From Rhodoblastus acidophilus (GTDB lineage Bacteria; Pseudomonadota; Alphaproteobacteria; Rhizobiales; Beijerinckiaceae): DNA of 64,000 nt. The first letter of the stretch is position 1. Each line of letters starts with the position of its first letter. The stretch is from positions 1-64,000 of the forward strand of contig NZ_WNKS01000009.1 of NCBI RefSeq assembly GCF_009720655.1, in the 5' to 3' direction. Below are positions 28,545 to 37,636 of this stretch, piece after piece. Under the pieces are notes generated by a model. The model was not told where the DNA came from, searched no databases, and saw only the letters and a list, made by a program, of their open reading frames with translations. A program made the translations under genes and the position numbers.

Positions 28545-28584
28545 CGTGAGGCCGCGATACTTTTGCGCCCTTGGGGAGGAAAAG

Positions 28585-29157
28585 ATGCGACCTTCAACAC
28601 AATCCCGTCGCGACATTGTTCGCGCCCTCGGCGCGCTTCTCCTGACGGCCGCCCCGGCTTTCGCGCAGGATCGCAGCGTCTATTCCGACAATGAACTGGT
28701 CGAGAACGGCCATAAATTCTTCGGCGGCCTGTCGCGCGGCCTGGCCGAGGCGATCCAGTCGGCGACCAAGCGCTGGGGGAAGCCCAACGCCTACATTCTC
28801 GGGCAGGAGGCCGGCGGCGCCTTCGTCGGCGGCCTGCGCTATGGCGAGGGAACCATGTACACCCGCAACGCCGGCGACCAGCGCGTCTTCTGGCAGGGGC
28901 CGTCCATCGGTTTCGACGCGGGCGCGGATGGCGATCGCACCATGATGCTGGTCTATGGTCTCCCTTCGCTCGACGCCATCTTTCAGCGTTTTGGCGGCAT
29001 CGACGGCTCGGCCTATCTGGTCGGCGGCTTCGGGATCACGGCGCTGGGGGCCAATGGCGTGACGGTCGTGCCGATCCGCACCGGCGTCGGCGCGCGTCTC
29101 GGCGTCAATCTCGGCTATCTCAAGTTCACCCCGAATTCGACATGGAATCCCTTCTGA
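28585..29157 (+). CDS. eipA: DUF1134 envelope integrity protein EipA
   Basis: A 190-residue periplasmic protein with a signal peptide ending PAFAQ. The body is conserved DUF1134: GKPNAYILGQEAGGAFVGGL, YGEGTMYTR, WQGPSIGFDAG and GVGARLGVNLGYLKF. In Brucella this family (EipA) is a small beta-barrel needed for envelope integrity. ATG 28585 follows GGGGAGGA. It is divergent from chpT. Just after its stop, ATCCTGCT can pair with AGCAGGAT (29194-29201), which includes the ribosome-binding AGGA of the next gene. Confidence 0.9.
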   Translation: MRPSTQSRRDIVRALGALLLTAAPAFAQDRSVYSDNELVENGHKFFGGLSRGLAEAIQSATKRWGKPNAYILGQEAGGAFVGGLRYGEGTMYTRNAGDQRVFWQGPSIGFDAGADGDRTMMLVYGLPSLDAIFQRFGGIDGSAYLVGGFGITALGANGVTVVPIRTGVGARLGVNLGYLKFTPNSTWNPF

Positions 29158-29207
29158 TCCTGCTTTATTGAACATTTGGACCCATTCGGGGTCAGCAGGA
29201 TATTTCC

Positions 29208-30050
29208 TTGGTCGAGCAACTCGTCGCCTTCGCCTTGGGCTTTTCCATCTGCGGATTGATCGGCCTCGCCTTTCTTCCCCTGGTCTCCGCCCGCGCGCGG
29301 CGCCTGACCCTGAAGGGCGTCGAACAGCAACTCCCCATGACCTTCGACGAGATGGAGGCCGAGCGCGACCTTTTGCGCGCGCGATTCGCCGTCGAAAGGC
29401 GCGAACTGGAGCTGGTCGCCGAGCGGGAGCGTCAATTGCGCGCCGCCGACAGCGCCGAACTCGGGCGCCGCACCGCCGACATCGTCCGCGTCGAGGAGGT
29501 TTTGCGCACGACGCAGGAGCAGCTCAGGCAGCGCGAAGACGCGCTGGCGCACATGACCGAGAAGAGCGAGACGCTTTTCGCCGAGCTGGGCGCGACCAAG
29601 GCGAACCTGGCCGAGCGTGAGGCGGAGCTGCGCGACAAGTCGGGGGAATTCGACGCGCTGGCCGAGGTCCACCGCCTGCTGAAGATCGAGCTGGAGCGCA
29701 TGCAGTCACGCCTGCGCGAGTCCGAGGGGCGCAACGAGAATTTCGAGGCGCGGCGCGAGCGCCTGATGGCCAAGATCGAAGCCGAGCGCAAGCTGGCCGA
29801 GGAGGCGCAGGCGGAAGCCGACGCCTTGCGGGGGACGCTTGAACGCGGCGGGGGGGCCGAAGTGGCTGATTTGCGCGCGGCTATTCTGGACATCGGCCGC
29901 CGGGTGGCCGGGCAGGCCGAAAATGGAGCTGGCCAAGACAACTGGGGCCAAGACGGAATTGGCCGGGACAGTGTCCCTGAGGTCGCGGCCCAAAAGGACA
30001 CGCCCCGAGAGGAAGCGGCCCAGAAAATTTCGGCGCGCGAGCGGGCGTGA
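29208..30050 (+). CDS. membrane-anchored coiled-coil protein, function unknown
   Basis: A 280-residue protein with one N-terminal transmembrane helix (LVAFALGFSICGLIGLAFL), a basic stop-transfer (SARARRLTLK), then ~170 residues of Glu/Arg/Leu-rich heptads predicting a long coiled coil, and a disordered Gln/Asp/Glu tail. Likely a cytoplasmic scaffold hung from the inner membrane. I do not know a characterised homologue, though similar proteins occur in related genomes. The start is TTG 29208 after GCAGGATATTTCC; no ATG lies before the coiled coil, and the TTG start keeps the anchor. Downstream of eipA by 50 bases on the same strand. Confidence 0.75.
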   Translation: MVEQLVAFALGFSICGLIGLAFLPLVSARARRLTLKGVEQQLPMTFDEMEAERDLLRARFAVERRELELVAERERQLRAADSAELGRRTADIVRVEEVLRTTQEQLRQREDALAHMTEKSETLFAELGATKANLAEREAELRDKSGEFDALAEVHRLLKIELERMQSRLRESEGRNENFEARRERLMAKIEAERKLAEEAQAEADALRGTLERGGGAEVADLRAAILDIGRRVAGQAENGAGQDNWGQDGIGRDSVPEVAAQKDTPREEAAQKISARERA

Positions 30051-30091
30051 AAAAAACAGGCGCGCGCGTCCGGCGCGCGCCCGATTCCAGA

Positions 30092-30370
30092 TCAGCGGCA
30101 GACGCGCACGCGGCGGCGGCCGATGAAATTGCCGTCTTCGTCATACATCGGGCGACGCTCCATCCAGCATTCCGGGCCCTCGTAATAGGCCGGAGCGGGG
30201 GGAGCGGCGCTGGCGGCGGCGGCGCCCAGCATCGCGCCGCCGAGAATGCCGGCGGCGATTCCGGCGCCGACGGCCGCGCCGTCATTGGCGAAAGCCGGGG
30301 CGGTCAGGCTTGTCGCCAGCGTCGCCGCGGCGAGCGCGGCGAGCGCGGTTTTCTTGATGGAAAGCGTCAT
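30092..30370 (-). CDS. small exported protein
   Basis: A 92-residue protein with a textbook signal peptide (cleavage after PAFA), a Gly/Ala hydrophobic segment (GAGIAAGILGGAMLG) resembling a glycine-zipper, and a C-terminal Cys-containing piece (YEGPECWMERRPMYDEDG, RRVRVCR). Similar short proteins of unknown role are common in Rhizobiales. The ATG follows GGAGGACTCC. It is convergent with the coiled-coil gene. Two cysteines could form one disulfide in the periplasm. Confidence 0.8.
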   Translation of the reverse strand: MTLSIKKTALAALAAATLATSLTAPAFANDGAAVGAGIAAGILGGAMLGAAAASAAPPAPAYYEGPECWMERRPMYDEDGNFIGRRRVRVCR

Positions 30371-30496
30371 GGAGTCCTCCGTAAACTTGCCTCAAAGGCG
30401 AAAACCAGCTTGATATTAGTCTAGTCGCCGCATCTGAACCAGGGTTGAACCAACTGGTCAAAAAATAAGGCAAAAGTTAAGGCGGGGTAACCTTTT

Positions 30497-31408
30497 GTGA
30501 GCCAGATGGGGTCTTCCGGAGACTTGTCCGCCGACCGGCGCTACGAATGGGGGCAAGGGGCCTTGGCAGCCGGCGACGCGGAAGGGGCGCGCGACCTGTT
30601 CGCCCAGGCGCTCGATTGCGCGCCGGACTGGCCGGCGGGCTGGTTCGCGCTGGCGCAGGCGCTGGAGCGTCTGGAAAAATTGGGGGAGGCCCGCGAGGCC
30701 TATTCGAAAACCCTGGCGCTCGACCCCGAGGACGCGCAGGGCGCGGCGCTCGCGCTGGCGCGGCTCGGCGGCGCCAAGCCGGCCACCGCCCCGCGCGCCT
30801 ATGTCAAAACCCTGTTCGATCAATATGCCGCGCGCTTCGATACGCATCTGGTGGAAAAACTCGGCTATCGCGGCCCGCAAGTGCTTTGCGAGGCGATGGA
30901 GCGCGCCGCGCCGGGACGGCGTTTTGCCCATGTGCTCGATCTCGGCTGCGGCGCCGGCCTGTTCGCGGCGGCGATTGTTTCGCGCGCCCAAAAAATCACC
31001 GGCGTGGACCTTTCGCCGGCCATGATCGAGCAGGCGAGGGCGAAGGGTTTGTATGAGCGGCTGGCGGCGGCCGATCTGACCGACTTTTTGGCCGCTGAGC
31101 CGGCCGAAAGCGCCGACCTCGCCGCCGCCGCCGATGTCTTCGTCTATGTCGGCGACCTCGGCGCCGTGTTCGCCGGGGTTTTTCGCACGCTGCGTCCCGG
31201 CGGCCTGTTCGCCTTCACCACGCAGAGCGGGCCGTCGCAGGGGTTTGCTGTCGGCGACGACCTGCGATTTTCCCATAGCGAGTCGTATCTGCGCGAACTC
31301 AGCGCCATCCACGGTTTCGCGGTCGCGGAATTTTGCGCGGTTTCGACGCGCAAGGACCGGGGCGTCGACGTGCCCGGCTGGGCTGCGGTGCTGCGCAAAA
31401 GTGAGTGA
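30497..31408 (+). CDS. TPR-repeat class I methyltransferase
   Basis: A 303-residue protein. Residues ~12-85 hold two TPR units (RYEWGQGALAAGDAEGARDL; GWFALAQALERLEKLGEARE). The rest is a class I SAM-dependent methyltransferase, with motif I VLDLGCGAGLFAAAI, motif II ITGVDLSPAMIEQAR and post-motif LRPGGLFAFTTQSG. The LFDQYAARFDTHL linker is typical of this TPR-methyltransferase family. The substrate is unknown. The start is GTG 30497, and an ATG three codons later is an alternative. It is followed by the CoA-transferase pair on the same strand. Confidence 0.88.
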   Translation: MSQMGSSGDLSADRRYEWGQGALAAGDAEGARDLFAQALDCAPDWPAGWFALAQALERLEKLGEAREAYSKTLALDPEDAQGAALALARLGGAKPATAPRAYVKTLFDQYAARFDTHLVEKLGYRGPQVLCEAMERAAPGRRFAHVLDLGCGAGLFAAAIVSRAQKITGVDLSPAMIEQARAKGLYERLAAADLTDFLAAEPAESADLAAAADVFVYVGDLGAVFAGVFRTLRPGGLFAFTTQSGPSQGFAVGDDLRFSHSESYLRELSAIHGFAVAEFCAVSTRKDRGVDVPGWAAVLRKSE

Positions 31409-31488
31409 AATCGCAGAAAGGCGGATGGACCGCGGCGCCAGCCGGCCCTAGTGTTGCGGCGCAGCTATTCCAGCAGCGAGTTTCGCTC

Positions 31489-32220
31489 ATGAAAAAAGTT
31501 TACCCCGACGCCGGAACGGCGATGGCCGGGCTGGTCAAGGACGGCATGACCCTCATGGCCGGCGGTTTTGGCCTCTGCGGCATCCCCGAGGCGTTGATTG
31601 AGGCCGTCAAAGAGTCCGGCGCAAAGAACCTCACCTTCATCTCCAACAATGCCGGCGTGGACGGCATCGGCCTTGGCGTCCTGCTGGAGACCAAGCAGGT
31701 GAAGAAGATGATTTCGTCCTATGTGGGCGAGAATAAGCTGTTCGCGCAACAGTTTTTGGGCGGAGAGCTGGAGATCGAGTTCAACCCGCAGGGCACATTG
31801 GCCGAGCGCATTCGCGCCGGCGGCGCCGGCGTTCCCGCCTTCTACACCAAGACGGGGTTTGGCACTTTGGTGGCCGAGGGCAAGGAAACGCGCGTTTTCA
31901 ATGGCGAGAACTATGTCATGGAGACGGGGCTCACCGCCGATGTGGCGCTGGTCCACGCCTGGATGGGGGATCATGAGGGCAATCTCATTTTTCGAAAGAC
32001 CGCGCGCAATTTCAATCCGATGATGGCCACAGCCGGCAAGATTACCGTCGCGCAGGTCGAGCATCTCGTGCCCGCCGGCCAGCTCAACCCGGACCACATC
32101 CACACGCCCGGCATTTATGTGAAGCGCATCGTTCATGTTCCCAACGCCGCCAAGCACATCGAGCAGCGCACGACGCGAAAACACACCAGCGCGGCCGCCG
32201 CGACCGGAGGAGAAGTCTGA
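31489..32220 (+). CDS. scoA: 3-oxoacid CoA-transferase subunit A
   Basis: A 243-residue subunit with the CoA-transferase A pattern: [33 protein letters not shown] and the C-terminal [14 protein letters not shown]. Together with the B subunit it moves CoA from succinyl-CoA to acetoacetate, linking ketone bodies or PHB breakdown products to central metabolism. Start ATG 31489; the frame is open upstream to 31405 but that part overlaps the previous gene's end and is not family-like. scoB follows 16 bases after the stop. Confidence 0.93.
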   Translation: MKKVYPDAGTAMAGLVKDGMTLMAGGFGLCGIPEALIEAVKESGAKNLTFISNNAGVDGIGLGVLLETKQVKKMISSYVGENKLFAQQFLGGELEIEFNPQGTLAERIRAGGAGVPAFYTKTGFGTLVAEGKETRVFNGENYVMETGLTADVALVHAWMGDHEGNLIFRKTARNFNPMMATAGKITVAQVEHLVPAGQLNPDHIHTPGIYVKRIVHVPNAAKHIEQRTTRKHTSAAAATGGEV

Positions 32221-32236
32221 TGAGGGGGAACACCTA

Positions 32237-32878
32237 ATGGCCTGGACCCGCGACCAGATGGCGGCGCGCGCCGCGAAAGAACTGCGTGACGGTTTTTACG
32301 TCAATCTCGGCATCGGCATTCCCACGCTCGTCTCGAACTACATTCCCGAGGGCGTGCGCGTGCAGTTGCAGAGCGAGAACGGCATGCTCGGCATGGGCCC
32401 CTTCCCCTATGAGGGCGAGGAAGACCCGGATTTGATCAACGCGGGCAAGCAGACGATCACCGAACTGCCGACGACTTCGTATTTTTCCTCAGCCGATTCG
32501 TTCGCCATGATTCGCGGCGGCCATATCGACCTGTCGATCCTCGGCGCCATGCAGGTGGCGGAAAGCGGGGATTTGGCCAATTGGATGATTCCCGGAAAAA
32601 TGGTGAAGGGCATGGGCGGCGCCATGGACCTCGTCGCCGGCGTGAAAAAAGTCGTGGTGGTGATGGAGCACGTCGCCAAGGACGGCCCGAAATTCCTGAA
32701 GACATGCAACCTGCCGCTGACCGGCTCGCGCGTGGTCGATCTTCTCATCACCGATCTCGGCGTGTTCTCCATCGACAAGCACGGGGATGGCGGGGTCAAG
32801 CTGATCGAGCTCGCCGACGGGGTGACGGTCGAAGAGATCAAGGAGAAGACCGAAGCGGATTTTTCCGTCGCGCTGTGA
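32237..32878 (+). CDS. scoB: 3-oxoacid CoA-transferase subunit B
   Basis: A 213-residue B subunit. The catalytic Glu that carries CoA is in [28 protein letters not shown] and [14 protein letters not shown] are also family blocks. The ATG at 32237 follows GAGGGGGAA. It acts as a heterodimer or heterotetramer with the A subunit. A hairpin without a T-run lies nine bases past the stop. Confidence 0.94.
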   Translation: MAWTRDQMAARAAKELRDGFYVNLGIGIPTLVSNYIPEGVRVQLQSENGMLGMGPFPYEGEEDPDLINAGKQTITELPTTSYFSSADSFAMIRGGHIDLSILGAMQVAESGDLANWMIPGKMVKGMGGAMDLVAGVKKVVVVMEHVAKDGPKFLKTCNLPLTGSRVVDLLITDLGVFSIDKHGDGGVKLIELADGVTVEEIKEKTEADFSVAL

Positions 32879-32886
32879 TTTTTTTT

Positions 32887-32908
32887 GGGCGGGACTGTGG
32901 TCCCGCCC
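32887..32908 (+). terminator. hairpin after scoB, possible terminator
   Basis: A perfect 9-bp stem GGGCGGGAC/GTCCCGCCC with loop TGTG lies just past scoB. The T-run is on its 5' side, so it is not a standard intrinsic terminator; it may protect the 3' end or aid factor-dependent termination. Confidence 0.45.
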
Positions 32909-33072
32909 ACGTCTGCGAAAATTCTCAGATGATCGCGGTCGCGGCCATGCTCAACATTGCATCTGCTCAGGATCGTCTGAAAAAAAGTGACGCTCGCCGC
33001 CAAGCTCGATGCGAAAACCGCTGATATGTTTTCCACGATTACCAGCGCGTTCGCATTACCCGCCAACTCGGC

Positions 33073-34596
33073 TCAGATATTGACCAAGTTGCGCCCTCTC
33101 ATGATCAGGTTATCCGATATATTGAATGATCTTGGGTCGAGCGCCTTCGGCCCGCGTTCAACATATACAACAACAGGATTGATCACTAGGCGCGAAATGA
33201 TTTCGGGGTGGCACGTGTGCAGAATGACGAGTCTGAAAACGAGATTCGTCAGGGCAGGTTGGTCGGAAAAATATGCTTTTGGGCCTTGAAAGCCTGTCCA
33301 GTGAGCCCACCCCCAATCCTCAAGGGCATAGACCCCGCCCTCTCGAACAAGAGGAAAAAGCGCCTCAAATGAGGCCGTCGATTCCTGGAGCCGATGCGAC
33401 GCATCGTCAATAACCAAGTCGAGCGGACCTGCGGAATTTCCAAAGTTCTCGTAAACGATATCGATGAGGCGCGCTTTGTCCGCCTGGTTGACGCCAAAGT
33501 ATGGACGCATCTTTCGGCCATCTTTGGCTGCCGCCTCAACCAATGCGTCAAGAGGCTGAATTGACTCGGTTTCCAGCTCGATTGCGACATGAGTCTTGGG
33601 GTGGAAGGCGGCGTTATAAAACGCCATTGATCCACCCCGGCGGATGCCGAGTTCAAAAAGGTTTCCGGGCTTCAACTGATCGAAAAGCCGCACATATTCT
33701 TCGATCAGGCGGCGTCGCTTCATCAATACAAAGCGGCGTCCGACCGATCTTTTGTCATGAACTGCGGACGACGCGTCGAGATCGAATGACAGGTCTCCGA
33801 TGACCATCTCGGTATCCGAAGGGAACGCAATCCTCGGCCGCTGATCGTCAAAGAACAGGTTGAAGGGGCTGTCTTGAAAGGCGAGCGCCAGCGCGTGGTA
33901 ATTTGCGATCCGCTTTTCCGGGGGCTCGGCTCGCAGCTTCACGGTCTGGGGCTTTGCCGCATAGTTCGCGAGCCCTAGAAAAGCGTAAACGCGCGCCATG
34001 GCATTCTGAAAATCGGCCTCGAGGTCCTCGTAGGCGACCTTGCAATATCGGTCGCCGGCAAAATACGTCTCGTAAAACTGATCCATATGTCGCATGTTTT
34101 CGAAGAAGCGCTGCGCCTCGGCCGTTTCGATAGTGAACTCCTGATCGGCGCTCTTGACATCCTCCTTCTTGCCCGCGAGCAGGTGCCATTGCCCTGTCGC
34201 GGACGCCTTCCTTCTCGACAGCAGAACCTCAAGGTAGTTGCGGCGACAAATGTGGATCACATGTAGATCAGGGATTTCTGCACGAAGCCGGCGGAACAGC
34301 CCCTCGGAACCTGGCCCCTTGACATAATCGCCGAACAGCTTGAAGCCGACCGCGCCCATTTCGGCATAACGCTCGGCAAAGACGTATCGGGTGAGGAAAT
34401 CGATAGCGTCGTCCCTGCGTGGATCGAAGCACACGCGTTCGCCGTCGATGTTCAAATTGTGGCTATGGGTCGCGCGTTCATTATCGACGGGATGGAACAA
34501 CTCTGCAAAACAACGCGCCTGCGGGTGCTGGGTGAGGCCGGTGCTCAGCAGAGTCGATCCGGTTCGGGGCATGCCGACGATCACAAAGCGCTTCAT
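33073..34596 (-). CDS. sulfotransferase-methyltransferase fusion protein
   Basis: A 507-residue two-domain protein. Residues 1-~240 form a sulfotransferase: PAPS 5'-loop VIVGMPRTGSTLLSTGL-like motif at 5-17 and 3'-phosphate site HICRRNYLEVLLSRR near 115-130. Residues ~300-480 form a class I methyltransferase-type domain: LFELGIRRGGSMAFY, then LDLVIDDASHRLQ and GGVYALEDWGWAHW, close to the CmcI/macrocin O-methyltransferase type. The chain could add sulfate and methyl groups to one glycan. ATG 34596 follows AAAGGATTGCG. The next sulfotransferase gene upstream is a stand-alone paralogue of the first domain. Confidence 0.87.
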   Translation of the reverse strand: MKRFVIVGMPRTGSTLLSTGLTQHPQARCFAELFHPVDNERATHSHNLNIDGERVCFDPRRDDAIDFLTRYVFAERYAEMGAVGFKLFGDYVKGPGSEGLFRRLRAEIPDLHVIHICRRNYLEVLLSRRKASATGQWHLLAGKKEDVKSADQEFTIETAEAQRFFENMRHMDQFYETYFAGDRYCKVAYEDLEADFQNAMARVYAFLGLANYAAKPQTVKLRAEPPEKRIANYHALALAFQDSPFNLFFDDQRPRIAFPSDTEMVIGDLSFDLDASSAVHDKRSVGRRFVLMKRRRLIEEYVRLFDQLKPGNLFELGIRRGGSMAFYNAAFHPKTHVAIELETESIQPLDALVEAAAKDGRKMRPYFGVNQADKARLIDIVYENFGNSAGPLDLVIDDASHRLQESTASFEALFPLVREGGVYALEDWGWAHWTGFQGPKAYFSDQPALTNLVFRLVILHTCHPEIISRLVINPVVVYVERGPKALDPRSFNISDNLIMRGRNLVNI

Positions 34597-34727
34597 TTCG
34601 CAATCCTTTTGAGTGGGCCGTTGAATGGTCTGGCTGCGGGGGGATCACCAAGGCTTCAAACGTAGAATATGAGTCTTCTTCTGCACGCTCCTCGCCATGG
34701 TGCATTGTTCGATGGCTTCGACGGCAG

Positions 34728-35507
34728 TCACGACCGCTGGAAAAATGAGCCGAATTCGGTGGACACGAAATAGTCGGCCAGTTCCTCATAATTTTCAACT
34801 ATTTCGGCGGCGCCGCGATCAATCTGCTTTTTAACCTTGATTTCCGGTTCAAACGGTCTGACTCCCAAAAATTCATAGACCTTTTGCATCGTTTGGGAAA
34901 ATGAAGCAGACAACTCGTCGTAATCGACCTTCAGGTAACGCTCGCCGTCAAAAATGCTGCCAAAGTATGTGTCGGCGCTGCGGACTTCATTGAAAAAAGT
35001 AAGCGCCTGGTCCGGTTCTATTCGAACTTTGGTCAGCTCATTTTGCTTGGGCGGCGAATTGACAAACCGCACCCAGTCGTTAGTCGCCCTGGCGACTTCT
35101 CGGGAGATGAGCACATCCAGGTAGTTCGAGCGAACGATATGCAGCACATGCAGGTTGGCGTAATGCGCCTTCAGACGTTCAAAAAAATCGGTCGTGCCTT
35201 GGCATGAAACAAGTTCACGAAAAACTTTAAACCCGATGACGTCTATCTGCTCAGACTCGAGAAACACATGCTTATCCAAAAACGCGATAGCGTCGTCAGT
35301 CGTTTCATTGAAAAATATCCGTTCGCCATTGCGAATAATTGCGTGCGAGCCCACCCGTTCCTGTCGGACGGGATGAAACAGCTCGCCATATACTCGCGTT
35401 TGTGGATGCTGGGTGACGCCCGTATGAAGCAGGGTGGAACCGGTACGGGGCATTCCGACGATAATCAAAGGCGTCAATGAAAGCGTCCTTATGTTCTTGG
35501 CGTGCAT
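34728..35507 (-). CDS. sulfotransferase family protein
   Basis: About 259 residues, paralogous to the first half of the adjacent fusion: IIVGMPRTGSTLLHTGV, then TQHPQTRVYGELFHPV and HIVRSNYLDVLISREV, with the same spacing. PAPS-dependent transfer of sulfate to a sugar or lipid hydroxyl is likely. I use ATG 35507 (MHAKNIRTLSLTPL); the frame runs 18 codons further without better support. It sits between the fusion gene and the exported GH99-like gene, all on the minus strand, so a common transcript is plausible. Confidence 0.85.
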   Translation of the reverse strand: MHAKNIRTLSLTPLIIVGMPRTGSTLLHTGVTQHPQTRVYGELFHPVRQERVGSHAIIRNGERIFFNETTDDAIAFLDKHVFLESEQIDVIGFKVFRELVSCQGTTDFFERLKAHYANLHVLHIVRSNYLDVLISREVARATNDWVRFVNSPPKQNELTKVRIEPDQALTFFNEVRSADTYFGSIFDGERYLKVDYDELSASFSQTMQKVYEFLGVRPFEPEIKVKKQIDRGAAEIVENYEELADYFVSTEFGSFFQRS

Positions 35508-35633
35508 CTTTCGAAAAGGGACGTAACGCGACCTCGCTTCTAATCTTGCACGAGTTTGCATTTTGTAGCACTTCGGCGAGCCATGACAAGAGACGCGCGA
35601 GCCTCTTACGGACGGACTTGCCTTCCCGCCCGC

Positions 35634-36959
35634 TCATTCTTTGCAGACCCTGATCCGCCAATCGCCGGACATCGGCAAATCAGAGACCGTTGGTGCGGCG
35701 ATGGTCTTGTCGGCTTCGATCCGTTGGTCCGGCGGACACGGCCAATCCGCTGTCAAAACATCATCCGGCGACCGGCGCGGCCATGACAGTTCCAGGCGCG
35801 CTGCGGGCCGGTGGCGTCCGAGCGCCCGCCGAATGACCTCAAGCCGGCGCGTTCCTTCCCCGACGGTCGGCGCGATCCAGCCGCCTTCGGAAAATTCGTT
35901 CCAGGCGTAGAGGACGATGCTGCGGAAGCGGTCGTTGCGGGGGTTCGAATCCGCCGCATCGACGGCCGCTTTGATTTGCTCCGCCCATTGCTGATCGCTC
36001 GCCGGTTCGCACCAGCTCGGGTTGGGATCACGGCGCGGCGCCTCCTTTGGATCCCGCAGCAACGGCCGATAATCCCAGCCAAGGGTAACGGTTGGCAGAA
36101 AGCCGATCGACAACCGCTTGCCGGCCGTCCAGAACGTCCTCGCTCCAGCCGCGCAGGCTCCGTAGGGCACGGCGCGCCCACCGCCGCCAAGCCCGTTGGC
36201 GTAGGTCGAGACTGCGTCGAAACCGAGCCGCTGCGCCATCGGGCCCGCCGCGTTGATGCCGAACACCAGCGCGACCGTGTAGAGGCGGTTTCCGGCGCCT
36301 TCCCGCACCCGCCTGCGGATATCGTCGAGCACCCATTTCGCGCCGTCCTCTCCGCCCAGGCCTTTGACCCAGACCGCCAGGTTCGGCGTGAAGAAGAACA
36401 CAGGGATCGAACCGTCCGTCGCGCGCACGTGGTCGGGGTTGCGCGAGGCTTCGCTGATCACCGCGCTGACGAGGGGGGCGTCCTGAGGCGGAAAGCTATA
36501 ATTGAAACTCAGCGCAAATTTTACGCCGGCGCGATCCGGCAGCGCGAGATAGGCGCGATAGGCGCGATCCAGCGCCCTCGCATTGTTTGCATCTCGCCCC
36601 CAGGACCCGCTGTCGAGATAATAGCCGAATATGAAATAGTCGATGCCCGCCGCCCGCGCGTAATGGACGTCGGCTTCCAATACGTTCCGCATGTCGCCTG
36701 GGAATCCCAAGGCGCCATCGGGGCGGCGCCAGGCAAAATAGGGGATGCGGTTTGGATAAGCCCCGTCTGCAAGCGAATCGCCGGCAGTACTGTCAAGACG
36801 CCAATTGTCCCACCGAATGGCGCCGACCAGAGACTCCGCCGATACCCCGCTGGCAAATGATGCGCAGCCCACCCAAGAGATGAACAGGGCGCCGGCCAAA
36901 GCGCAAAACCGCGATCGCGCCGTAGGCGGAAGCCGGTCACGCTCGAGATGCGATGTCAT
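35634..36959 (-). CDS. exported GH99-like (WbsX-type) protein
   Basis: A 441-residue protein with an N-terminal signal (ALAGALFISWVGCASFAS, cleavage after VSA) and a TIM-barrel of the GH99/WbsX-like group: IDYFIFGYYLDSG, VKFALSFNYSFPP and the signature YAWNEFSEGGWIAPT near residue 365. GH99 enzymes cut alpha-mannosidic links by an endo mechanism; WbsX-like proteins occur in O-antigen loci with unproven activity. Periplasmic or surface trimming of the locus product is a reasonable guess. It does not carry the GWA modules seen in the cytoplasmic paralogue at 38.7 kb. Confidence 0.83.
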   Translation of the reverse strand: MTSHLERDRLPPTARSRFCALAGALFISWVGCASFASGVSAESLVGAIRWDNWRLDSTAGDSLADGAYPNRIPYFAWRRPDGALGFPGDMRNVLEADVHYARAAGIDYFIFGYYLDSGSWGRDANNARALDRAYRAYLALPDRAGVKFALSFNYSFPPQDAPLVSAVISEASRNPDHVRATDGSIPVFFFTPNLAVWVKGLGGEDGAKWVLDDIRRRVREGAGNRLYTVALVFGINAAGPMAQRLGFDAVSTYANGLGGGGRAVPYGACAAGARTFWTAGKRLSIGFLPTVTLGWDYRPLLRDPKEAPRRDPNPSWCEPASDQQWAEQIKAAVDAADSNPRNDRFRSIVLYAWNEFSEGGWIAPTVGEGTRRLEVIRRALGRHRPAARLELSWPRRSPDDVLTADWPCPPDQRIEADKTIAAPTVSDLPMSGDWRIRVCKE

Positions 36960-36995
36960 GTCAGGGCCATGGTTGGACGTTGCGTGGGCGCCGAT

Positions 36996-37475
36996 CTATC
37001 GGGAAGGGAAAAACGGCCCAGGAGTCTTGGGCGGCGGTGCGCTGGGGCCCTTCGTCGGAGGCTTTTCCGTGCCCGGACTCTGAGCGGGACCCGTCGGTGG
37101 CGGGGCCTTTTCGATAGCCGGCGGCGCGTCGGCTCCCTTAATCGGGTTGGCCTTTTCGGCGGTTAACGGTTGCTTGGAGGCGGGAGCCGGATCCGTCTTT
37201 TCGGCGACGTCGTCGCTGGCGGATTTCCATCGGAATTTGCGGCCTTCGACGTAACCGATTCCTTTGAAATGATAGTTCCCGCTGGGAATCGCTCCGGATT
37301 CTACAGCCTTTCGCACATCGGGATTTTCCTGCAGATAGTGCTCTTCGTCGATTTCGTCGTCGAACATGATCTTCATGATGAAATCGCGAAAGGCGTTGAA
37401 TTCCAGAACGACGAAGGCGTTGACGCCATTTTTCTTCTGGACCGAGACAATCCTGGGCAAATCGTAAATGTTCAT
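36996..37475 (-). CDS. small protein with one YFD-type repeat and a Pro-rich tail
   Basis: A 159-residue protein. The N-terminal part (MNIYDLPRIVSVQKKNGV) is followed by a single repeat unit, YLQENPDVRKAVESGAIPSG ending in HFKGIGYVEGR, of the same type that is arrayed in the glycosyltransferase at 22.6 kb and the protein at 41.8 kb. The C-terminal ~60 residues are Pro/Ala/Lys-rich and probably disordered. The ATG follows GAGGGAGCAAACG. The function is unknown; its context is the glycan locus. Confidence 0.75.
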   Translation of the reverse strand: MNIYDLPRIVSVQKKNGVNAFVVLEFNAFRDFIMKIMFDDEIDEEHYLQENPDVRKAVESGAIPSGNYHFKGIGYVEGRKFRWKSASDDVAEKTDPAPASKQPLTAEKANPIKGADAPPAIEKAPPPTGPAQSPGTEKPPTKGPSAPPPKTPGPFFPSR

Positions 37476-37636
37476 CGTTTGCTCCCTCGGGCGAAGTTAA
37501 AGTATTTTGGGAGCGGTTCGGTCGCCATGGCGTGACGCCGACTGGCGACGGTCGCTTCCTTGCAATTCAACAGATCGGCCGAGCGGCCTCATCGATGGCG
37601 CGAGCGGCCTCGCCGTTGGACATGCTCAAGTTTGCC

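Noticed and set aside
32887-32908. Hairpin after scoB as a standard intrinsic terminator
   Set aside because: The T-run lies on the wrong side of the stem, so it was listed only as a possible terminator.
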